Source of the DNA: Planctomycetes bacterium UBA1135
GTDB lineage: Bacteria; Planctomycetota; UBA1135
Reading direction: 5' to 3'
Length of the DNA stretch: 5,319 bases
Assembly (NCBI GenBank): GCA_002311925.1
Contig: DCAK01000061.1
Location: 18,752 to 24,070, forward strand
Under the pieces are notes generated by a model that worked only from the letters and a program-made list of their open reading frames with translations, searched no databases and was not told the DNA's origin. Positions within the stretch are counted from its first letter, which is position 1. Each line of letters starts with the position of its first letter. The position numbers were made by a program, and so were the translations under genes. Of this stretch, positions 1-5,319 are shown piece after piece.

Positions 1-696
1 TGGTTTTCTCTTCTCGGCGATGTCGAGGCCGGCGCTCACCTTGAGATGGGACAGCAGGGCTGGATGGAGGTCGGCTGGATGCTGGGCCGCCACGGAAAGC
101 CTCCCGTCCACCCGGTACCTGACCTGGCACCGGTCCGGGAAGGGTTCGATGTGAATGTCGGAAGCCCGGGCTTCAACCGCCTCGCGGAAGGTTCGGTGCA
201 CTAGGCGCACGACGGGGGCCTCATCACCGAGGTCCTCCTCGGCAATTTCTTCGGCGCCGCCACCCGTACCGCTACCGGTCCCGTAGGCCTTTTCCATGGC
301 CCCGCGGAGAGCTGCGGGAGCGGCCAAGGCAAGGGCCACCTCGCGGTCGAGAAGAAAGCGCAAGGTGTCGAGGACCACCGCCTTGGCGGGATCGGAGACC
401 GCAACAAGAAGAACGTCGCCGTTCTCCTTGACAGGCAGAGCCTCCATCTCCCAGGCCGCAGTGGCATCCAACAGGCCGGAAAGCCGTGCTGGCGGAGCCT
501 TCCCAGCCAAGTCCACGAAGGGGAGCCTAGCCTGCTTGGCGAGGGCCCGGGTCATCACATCCTCGGCCACGGCTCCGGCTTCCACCAGGGCCGTTCCCAG
601 CGGAATGGTGCGCTTTTCCTGGTCTGCCAGCGCGGACCTCAACTGGTCCTCGGTGATGGCTCCCTGGGCGAGCAGGAGTTCTCCGAGCTTTTCCAT
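1..696 (-). CDS. GspE/PilB-family type II secretion / type IV pilus assembly ATPase, N-terminal part (3' end beyond window)
   Basis: The visible 232 codons are the N-terminal half of a cytoplasmic hexameric ATPase that powers pilus or pseudopilus assembly. Residues 1 to about 138 form an MshEN (GspE N-terminal) domain opening MEKLGELLLAQGAITEDQL. It carries two 24-residue motifs (3-26 and 32-55) separated by five residues. A Gly/Thr/Ser-rich linker (139-147) follows, then the start of the ATPase module: the family signature ASDIHIEP at 178-185, RYRVDG at 193-198 and LDIAEKRKP at 224-232. The Walker A and B, Asp/His boxes and zinc motif would lie beyond the window edge. The ATG at 694-696 overlaps the stop of the upstream lipoprotein gene as TGATG. 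No Shine-Dalgarno is visible, so re-initiation after the upstream gene is likely; an adjacent in-frame TTG would add only one residue. PilB, MshE and GspE cannot be told apart from this half, so no symbol is given. The family call is very secure. Confidence 0.95.
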   Translation of the reverse strand, partial: MEKLGELLLAQGAITEDQLRSALADQEKRTIPLGTALVEAGAVAEDVMTRALAKQARLPFVDLAGKAPPARLSGLLDATAAWEMEALPVKENGDVLLVAVSDPAKAVVLDTLRFLLDREVALALAAPAALRGAMEKAYGTGSGTGGGAEEIAEEDLGDEAPVVRLVHRTFREAVEARASDIHIEPFPDRCQVRYRVDGRLSVAAQHPADLHPALLSHLKVSAGLDIAEKRKP

Positions 697-1775
697 CAAG
701 GAGCCGTCCGCACGATGGAGGAAATGGGAATTTCGAAAGATCTCAAGCCCGTTTCTTCGGGCCACTTGATTTCCAGGATTCCATTGTGGCGGCCGACCGA
801 GGCGTTGGCGCCCAAGCGCACCCTGACGAGGTATTCCTCACCCGGTTTCTTCTCCACCACCTGAATGGAAAAAGCGTCCGATCCCTTGAACAAGGCCTCG
901 GGGGTCTGCAGGGAAACGGAATCGGTGGCTGCCAAGCAGCGCACGGTCATGGTGCGGGCCTGCCCCTGGTCCTGCATGCCGAACCAGAGCCGGTTGCTGG
1001 GGTAGTAACGAACCGGGCCCTGCACCTGGGCATGAATGAGAATTTCAAGGTTGTGTCCCAAGGTGGTTTCGGCGAGGGCCGAACTGTAGAGGCGGCCCTC
1101 CGGCGCATTCTCGGTCACTCGAATCTTGAAACGACGCACCTGCGAGCCGTCGGCCGCCTCCTCTGGTTCGCCGGAGGCTTCGACGACGATTCCCTTGGGG
1201 AGGCGTCGCCAACGGATGATTTCGAAGGGCCCCGAAGCCGTGACCTGAATTTCCTTGACCGGGTCCGACTCGCGCAATCTTCCCACCAGGATTTCACCGA
1301 ATCGAGCCTGGGTGGGCTGCAATTCGAAATGGGGCTTCACGAAAGCATTGAGGGTGAGTTGGGCGGGAAGGTCGGCCCCCTCGCCGCGCAGGGTGATGGA
1401 GCTCGTCTTCTGCCCCTTGTAGCGGGCGGCGTCGAAGGTGGCGGAAAGCATTCCTTTCATTCCGGGAAGAAGAGGTTCGCCGCGGGGCCATACTTTTCCA
1501 TCCACCAGGATTTTGGCCTCGGTGCAACCGCAGGAGAGATCGTAGACCGTGATGGTGACCGGGGAATTCCCGCAAACTTCGAATGGGAATTGAATGTCCT
1601 TGTAGATGGTTTCCTGGCGGACATCGCCAAGATTCCGGTCCAGGATGGAGAAGACAAGCCCCCCCTTCCCCTGAACAGGGTTCGGAGTCTCCAAGGACTT
1701 GGAATTCCCAGCGTCGCAGCCTCCTCCCAGAATGAGCCCGCAAACAAGGACGAGGGTCGCATGGAGGACCTTCAC
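696..1775 (-). CDS. DUF1573-like lipoprotein with SCGC motif (paralogue of the gene upstream)
   Basis: This 359-aa exported protein starts MKVLHATLVLVCGLILGGGC, a short basic n-region, a hydrophobic core and a likely lipid-attachment Cys20. The lipobox (LGGGC) is atypical, so lipidation is probable rather than certain. Residues about 40-145 resemble DUF1573: a LGDV turn at 49-52, a FPFEV strand, and SCGC at 81-84 in the position of the family's Cys-Gly-Cys hallmark, then GEG..LP at 131-137. Two further beta-rich stretches (about 148-252 and 254-353) look like additional Ig/ASH-type domains. The start is a GTG overlapping the previous stop by four bases (GTGA), with GGAG seven bases upstream. 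Its own stop overlaps the ATPase start. Family members are usually periplasmic or surface proteins of unknown role; a function in the envelope next to the pilus/secretion machine is inferred from the operon only. Confidence 0.88.
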   Translation of the reverse strand: MKVLHATLVLVCGLILGGGCDAGNSKSLETPNPVQGKGGLVFSILDRNLGDVRQETIYKDIQFPFEVCGNSPVTITVYDLSCGCTEAKILVDGKVWPRGEPLLPGMKGMLSATFDAARYKGQKTSSITLRGEGADLPAQLTLNAFVKPHFELQPTQARFGEILVGRLRESDPVKEIQVTASGPFEIIRWRRLPKGIVVEASGEPEEAADGSQVRRFKIRVTENAPEGRLYSSALAETTLGHNLEILIHAQVQGPVRYYPSNRLWFGMQDQGQARTMTVRCLAATDSVSLQTPEALFKGSDAFSIQVVEKKPGEEYLVRVRLGANASVGRHNGILEIKWPEETGLRSFEIPISSIVRTAP

Positions 1776-2779
1776 AAGACCACTCCGATGATTTGAATTT
1801 TCCGGTGGACGACACCGCCCCTCCCCTCCCCCCTGGGGAGGAGTTCCAATTCAAGGGTCCCCACAAGAGGGCCCTTGGGCAAGCCGGATGGAAGGGTCAA
1901 CAGAACTCGGTAACGACTGTCCTGCCGTAAGGTTACGCAATCCGTGGTCGCTCCTGGAATCCCTTCCAGGCGAACCTTTGGAATTTCCAGGCCCCCCTCG
2001 CGCACCCCGACTTCCACGGTGGCATGGGTTGGAGCGTCTGAGGGGATTCCGCCCAGAAGAAGGCGCTCCCCGGGACGGGTCCAGAGTTCACCCGCGACGA
2101 TGTATTCAACCTGCAGAATGAGGCTGAAGCCATTGTCGGCGAGGAAGCGCAGGGCGCGACGGTGCCGGCCCTCTTCCCGCGTGGGCGGGAGGACGACTCG
2201 GAATTCCTGCTCGCGCGTGGGCTTGCCGGAGGGAATGCCCACGACTTTCAAGGGAGGACCGCCGGCGAGAATGCGAACGAGACGGAAGGGCTCGGGCCCC
2301 GTCACCCGGATCACCCGAACCTCCTCCTCGTCGCCGCTGATTTCCCCGAACCGGAGAGGGCCGGGTTCGACATGGAACCAGGGCTCCATCTCGGCCCGGA
2401 TTTCAAGGCGCACGGGAAGGCCGGGCCCCTCGCCGACGATGTCCAGGGTGGTGGTCTTTTCCCCGATCAACCCGACGGTGGCGAAGCCCACCACGATGAC
2501 ACCCCGGGTTCCGCTCTGCAGAGGCATCCCGGCCCGGAAGGCGGCACCATCGAGCAGTTCGACGCGGGGATGAAGACATCCACAGGAACCTTCCAAGCGG
2601 TCGATGCGGATGGGGGCATGGGCGACAAAAGGAAAGCGAACCTCGACATCCTCCCCCGAGGTCAGGGTGCCCAAATCCCGGGCCCGGGTTTCAAATTCCA
2701 ACCCGGCAGGAGCGCCCGCCTGCTTCCCGCAAGCAGCGGAGAGCAGCAACAAGAACGACGCCAACAGTTGCCGATGCAT
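1772..2779 (-). CDS. DUF1573-like lipoprotein with SCGC motif, first gene of the minus-strand operon
   Basis: This 335-aa protein starts MHRQLLASFLLLLSAACGKQ, a clear lipoprotein signal peptide with Cys17 as the likely lipid-attachment residue. The DUF1573-like region spans about 27-135, with RDLGTL at 34-39, SCGC at 65-68 and GEGPGLP at 116-122. It is followed by PWFHVEPGPLRFGEI (133-147), which matches PHFELQPTQARFGEI (148-162) in the downstream gene. About 136-230 and 232-333 look like two more beta-sandwich repeats, so both proteins share a three-domain plan and are diverged tandem paralogues. The ATG lies in ATGCAT, directly against the ATG of the divergent plus-strand gene. No good Shine-Dalgarno is visible; the only -10-like hexamer, TATAGT (minus strand, 2797-2792), has no recognisable -35. 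No enzyme motif is seen. Likely role: an outer-membrane-anchored or periplasmic structural or adaptor protein, by inference only. Confidence 0.9.
   Translation of the reverse strand: MHRQLLASFLLLLSAACGKQAGAPAGLEFETRARDLGTLTSGEDVEVRFPFVAHAPIRIDRLEGSCGCLHPRVELLDGAAFRAGMPLQSGTRGVIVVGFATVGLIGEKTTTLDIVGEGPGLPVRLEIRAEMEPWFHVEPGPLRFGEISGDEEEVRVIRVTGPEPFRLVRILAGGPPLKVVGIPSGKPTREQEFRVVLPPTREEGRHRRALRFLADNGFSLILQVEYIVAGELWTRPGERLLLGGIPSDAPTHATVEVGVREGGLEIPKVRLEGIPGATTDCVTLRQDSRYRVLLTLPSGLPKGPLVGTLELELLPRGEGRGGVVHRKIQIIGVVL
1783..1786 (-). promoter_or_regulatory. Shine-Dalgarno-like GGAG for the second DUF1573 gene
   Basis: Reading the minus strand, GGAG precedes the GTG at 1775-1773 with a seven-base spacer. 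It lies inside the last codons of the upstream lipoprotein gene. It supports choosing the GTG that overlaps the upstream stop rather than a later start, and it is the only convincing ribosome-binding site at any of the gene starts here. Confidence 0.5.
2774..2779. other. Palindromic ATGCAT joining two divergent start codons
   Basis: ATG at 2774-2776 begins the plus-strand lipoprotein frame, and ATG at 2779-2777 (minus strand) begins the DUF1573 operon, so the two codons abut in one 6-bp palindrome. If both starts are right there is no intergenic DNA between the operons. The main alternative is the in-frame GTG at 2804 for the plus gene, which would leave 24 bp between them. Confidence 0.55.
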
Positions 2780-3376
2780 CCAGTCGACATCACTATACGC
2801 GCCGTGCCCTCACCTCTCCCGGCCCTCCTGGTCCTCTTCGCAGCGGCTTCCTGCCAATCCATCCCTGTTGCGGTTCACGCCAGGGTTCTGGCCCCCGATT
2901 TCTCCAACCCCGTCGTCTCGGGAGAAAGCTTCCTCGCCGCCGTCGCCTGCGACGACGCCCGAGCTGAATACCTCTGCTTTTCGGAAGGCCTCAAGGAAAG
3001 CCACGGGGCGACCTTGGACGGCTGGGTCCTCGCCAGGGAAAGCCTGCGCGAAGACCTCGGAAGCAGCCTCAAGCACGCTCATCTCCTTCAACCCGGCGCC
3101 GTGGAACATGACGGCGCCTTGATCTGGTGGGAATACGAGGGCAAGCGGCGCATCGGACTTCAAATGGAACGCCAACCTTTCTTCGACATCCTTCACCAGG
3201 GAAGCCAAAAGACCGGCTCCTTTCTTTCCGCCCCCCCCTCCTCCTTCTTGAAAATTGAAGGGGACAGGCTCACCCTTGGCCTTCGGGATTCCGTCCTCCA
3301 CGGACTGATCTCCGGCGATGTGGAGGGCTTGGTGCTGGGTACGGAGTGGAAAATCGCCGATTTCCTGTTGCCTTGA
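2774..3376 (+). CDS. Putative lipoprotein of unknown family, upstream of ppdK
   Basis: The frame encodes 200 residues with an N-terminal hydrophobic segment (PLPALLVLFAAASC, 14-27) ending in a plausible lipid-attachment Cys27. The rest (28-200) is soluble, with an acidic/aromatic patch (DGALIWWEYEGKRR, 113-126) and no motif I recognise. Codon use looks coding, with mostly G/C third positions. The same frame stays open leftward to 2162, but that part is antisense to the DUF1573 gene, so the start must be internal. ATG 2774 is preferred because it supplies an Arg before the hydrophobic core. GTG 2804 would give a signal peptide with no basic residue; neither start has a Shine-Dalgarno. Two further cysteines (59 and 68) lie in the mature part. 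The TGA overlaps the TTG start of ppdK, so the two genes are probably co-translated. Function is unknown. Confidence 0.72.
   Translation: MHPVDITIRAVPSPLPALLVLFAAASCQSIPVAVHARVLAPDFSNPVVSGESFLAAVACDDARAEYLCFSEGLKESHGATLDGWVLARESLREDLGSSLKHAHLLQPGAVEHDGALIWWEYEGKRRIGLQMERQPFFDILHQGSQKTGSFLSAPPSSFLKIEGDRLTLGLRDSVLHGLISGDVEGLVLGTEWKIADFLLP
3231..3238 (+). repeat. C8 homopolymer inside the lipoprotein gene
   Basis: Eight consecutive C residues encode part of Ala153-Pro154-Pro155. Both alternative frames hit TGA soon after the tract (3249-3251 and 3256-3258), so a one-base slip would truncate the lipoprotein about 40 residues early. The full frame is intact as given. Confidence 0.8.
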
Positions 3377-5319
3377 CCCCTACTCCCACTCTTTCCTGCT
3401 TCGGCCCCGGCATGCCCAAACCCCGCTCCTTGGACCGCAATGTCCTCGGCGGCAAGGGGGCGGGTTTGGTTGACATGACCTCCATGGGCCTCCCGGTTCC
3501 TCCAGGATTCACCCTGACCACCGAAGTTTGCGCCCACTGGGTGGAAACGGGCAGCTTGCCTGAAGGAACCCGGACGGAGGTCGAAAAGGCCATGGTCCGG
3601 ATGGGCAAAGCCATGGGTCGGCATTTCGCCGGCGCCGGAGAACCCCTCCTGGTGTCGGTCCGAAGCGGAGCCCGCGTGAGCATGCCCGGAATGATGGATA
3701 CGGTTCTCAACCTCGGGCTTTCTCCAGAAAAAGTGGAAGCCCTTGCCGAGGCCACCGGCAACCCCCGCTTCGCCTGGGATTCCTACCGAAGATTCGTCTC
3801 GATGTTCGGAGACGTGGTTCTGGGCCTGTGCTCGGCCGACCACAACCCCTTCGAGTCCATCCTCGAAAGGGAGAAGAAGAAGGCTGGGGTCGTGCTTGAC
3901 CACCAATTGAGCGCCGCCGCCCTCAAGAGGGTGGCCATCGCTTCTAGGAACTGGGTGAAGAAAAAGACCGGAAAGGCGTTCCCCGACGACCCCTGGGATC
4001 AGTTGTGGGCTTCCATCGCCGCCGTCTTCGACTCCTGGAACAACGCCAGGGCGGCCGCCTACCGAAGGCTCAACGGGATTCCCGACGGCTGGGGAACCGC
4101 GGTCAACATCCAGGCCATGGTCTTCGGCAACCTCGGGCAGGATTCGGGGACAGGGGTCGGATTCACCCGCAACCCCGCCACCGGAGAAAAAGGGATGTAC
4201 GGGGAATACCTCATGGACGCCCAGGGGGAGGATGTGGTTGCTGGAACCCGCACCCCCCACCCCCTGGAAGAAATGAAGGCGGACCATCCCGCCTCCTACC
4301 GGGAACTCGCCAGGGTTTCCAAGACCCTCGAGGATGAATTCCGCGACATGCAGGATTTCGAATTCACCATCGAGAGGGGCCGCCTCTTCATGCTCCAGAC
4401 CCGGGTCGGGAAGCGAACGGGAACGGCGGCGGTCCGCATCGCCACCGACATGGTCAAGGAGGGCCGCATCAAGCCGAACGAGGCCCTATTGCGTATCGAC
4501 CCCGAGGGCCTGGTTCAGCTGTTGGGGCCCGTTTTTCAGGGTTCCGACCAGGGGAAATCGGCGGCCGAGGTCCTGGCCCGCGGCCTTCCCGCGGGGCCCG
4601 GCGCCGCCAGCGGACGCATCGTGTTCAAGGCCGAGGACGCGGTCGAAGAAGCCCGCAAAGGCCCCGTCATCCTGGTTCGCGAGGAAACGTCACCGGAGGA
4701 CATTCTCGGCATGGCCGCTTCCGAGGGCATTCTCACATCCAGAGGGGGGATGACCTCCCATGCCGCCCTGGTCGCCCGCCAGATGGGCAAGGTTTGCGTC
4801 GCGGGTTGCGGCGAGGCCGAAGTGGACGTGGCACGGGGAACCCTCCGCGCCGGAGGGCGCACCCTTTTCAAGGGGGACTGGCTCTCCCTGGATGGGACGT
4901 CGGGAGAGGTCCTTTTCGGGCGTCTCCCCACCCAGGATTCCGAGGTGGTCCAGGTGGTGACCGGCAGGCGCAAACCTTCCCGCTCCGGGGACGACGCCCG
5001 TTTCCGCCAAGTGATGGGCTGGGCGGACAAGGCTCGCCGTTTGAAGGTGCGGGCCAACGCCGATCTTCCCGAGCAGGCAACCACGGCCATCGCCTTCGGG
5101 GCGGAAGGCATCGGGCTGTGCCGCACCGAACACATGTTCCTGGAACACCTCGAGGAAATCCGCGAGATGATCCTGGCACGTGACCCCGACACGCGACTGG
5201 CCGCCATCAACCGGCTGCTGCCGTTTCAGCAGGAAGAATTCACCGGCCTCTTCCGAACCATGCAGGGACGACCAGTCACCATCCGACTGCTCGATCCCCC
5301 ACTCCACGAATTCCTCTCC
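3373..5319 (+). CDS. ppdK: Pyruvate, phosphate dikinase (3' end beyond window)
   Basis: PPDK interconverts pyruvate + ATP + Pi and PEP + AMP + PPi in the cytoplasm, in gluconeogenesis or PPi-linked glycolysis. The 649 visible codons cover about three quarters of the usual 870-900 residues. The ATP-grasp region has GGKGAGL (26-32), SVRSGARVSMPGMMDT with Arg97, GFTRNPATGEKGMYGEYL and EFTIERGRLFMLQTR (330-344). The swivelling phosphohistidine domain has GGMTSHAALVAR with catalytic His463. The PEP/pyruvate barrel begins about residue 550 and shows GAEGIGLCRTEHMF (Arg584) and TIRLLDPPLHEF (Arg638); the catalytic Cys and C-terminus lie outside. The TTG at 3373 is chosen because family similarity (FGPG, 10-13) extends upstream of the first ATG at 3412. 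That TTG overlaps the lipoprotein stop as TTGA, and no Shine-Dalgarno is visible. A GTG at 3346 is a less likely alternative. The sequence matches PPDK rather than PEP synthase. Confidence 0.97.
   Translation, partial: MTPTPTLSCFGPGMPKPRSLDRNVLGGKGAGLVDMTSMGLPVPPGFTLTTEVCAHWVETGSLPEGTRTEVEKAMVRMGKAMGRHFAGAGEPLLVSVRSGARVSMPGMMDTVLNLGLSPEKVEALAEATGNPRFAWDSYRRFVSMFGDVVLGLCSADHNPFESILEREKKKAGVVLDHQLSAAALKRVAIASRNWVKKKTGKAFPDDPWDQLWASIAAVFDSWNNARAAAYRRLNGIPDGWGTAVNIQAMVFGNLGQDSGTGVGFTRNPATGEKGMYGEYLMDAQGEDVVAGTRTPHPLEEMKADHPASYRELARVSKTLEDEFRDMQDFEFTIERGRLFMLQTRVGKRTGTAAVRIATDMVKEGRIKPNEALLRIDPEGLVQLLGPVFQGSDQGKSAAEVLARGLPAGPGAASGRIVFKAEDAVEEARKGPVILVREETSPEDILGMAASEGILTSRGGMTSHAALVARQMGKVCVAGCGEAEVDVARGTLRAGGRTLFKGDWLSLDGTSGEVLFGRLPTQDSEVVQVVTGRRKPSRSGDDARFRQVMGWADKARRLKVRANADLPEQATTAIAFGAEGIGLCRTEHMFLEHLEEIREMILARDPDTRLAAINRLLPFQQEEFTGLFRTMQGRPVTIRLLDPPLHEFLS

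Noticed and set aside
786..1796. A 336-residue open frame on the plus strand.
   Set aside because: It lies entirely opposite the second DUF1573 gene and its edges. The translation has no recognisable domain; long antisense frames are expected in GC-rich coding DNA.
1801..1850. G/C-rich stretch with C and G runs near the end of the first DUF1573 gene, considered as a terminator hairpin.
   Set aside because: It is coding sequence for the conserved C-terminal region, has no T tract, and the downstream gene overlaps the stop, so termination here is implausible.
2162..2773. Upstream extension of the plus-strand lipoprotein frame, which would make a 404-residue protein.
   Set aside because: The extension is antisense to the DUF1573 lipoprotein gene, whose signal peptide, SCGC motif and paralogy are clear. 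The plus-strand translation there is low-complexity and a lipoprotein signal begins only after 2774.
2792..2797. TATAGT on the minus strand as a -10 promoter element for the DUF1573 operon.
   Set aside because: It is one mismatch from TATAAT and well placed, but there is no -35 match or extended -10. A single hexamer is too weak to list as a promoter.
3193..4287. A 364-residue open frame on the minus strand.
   Set aside because: It is antisense to the unmistakable PPDK sequence and the end of the lipoprotein gene; its translation is Gly/His/Pro-rich with no family features.
4536..5307. Two overlapping minus-strand open frames of 224 and 205 residues.
   Set aside because: Both are shadows of the PPDK phosphohistidine and barrel regions on the opposite strand.

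Overview
The window is a GC-rich, very tightly packed bacterial segment with essentially no non-coding DNA. It holds five genes in two divergent groups. Three encode likely exported lipoproteins, which together with a GspE/PilB-type ATPase suggests a diderm bacterium. DUF1573-type (SCGC-motif) lipoproteins in pairs, TTG/GTG starts and mostly absent Shine-Dalgarno sequences would fit Planctomycetota or a similar high-GC phylum, but the window has no phylogenetic marker and this assignment is only a suggestion.

Minus strand, in transcription order from about position 2779 down to 1: (i) a 335-aa DUF1573-like lipoprotein; (ii) a 359-aa paralogue with the same three-part layout, starting at a GTG that overlaps the stop of the first gene (GTGA); (iii) the first 232 codons of a GspE/PilB-family secretion/pilus assembly ATPase, whose ATG overlaps the stop of the second lipoprotein (TGATG). 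The three genes look like one translationally coupled operon. It links two envelope lipoproteins to the motor of a type IV pilus or type II secretion machine.

Plus strand, from 2774 rightward: (iv) a 200-aa lipoprotein of no recognised family; (v) ppdK, pyruvate phosphate dikinase, 649 codons present and running off the right edge. Homology of ppdK extends upstream of its first ATG (3412), back to a TTG at 3373 that overlaps the lipoprotein stop (TTGA).

The two groups meet at a palindromic ATGCAT (2774-2779), where the start codons of the divergent genes abut. Any promoter for one group must therefore lie inside the coding sequence of the other, unless a downstream GTG (2804) is the real start on the plus side. 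I see no RNA gene, mobile element, CRISPR array, clear terminator or obviously novel multi-gene system. The points most worth checking are the start-to-start junction, the c-di-GMP-type motif pair in the ATPase, and the coupling of lipoproteins to the ATPase and to ppdK.
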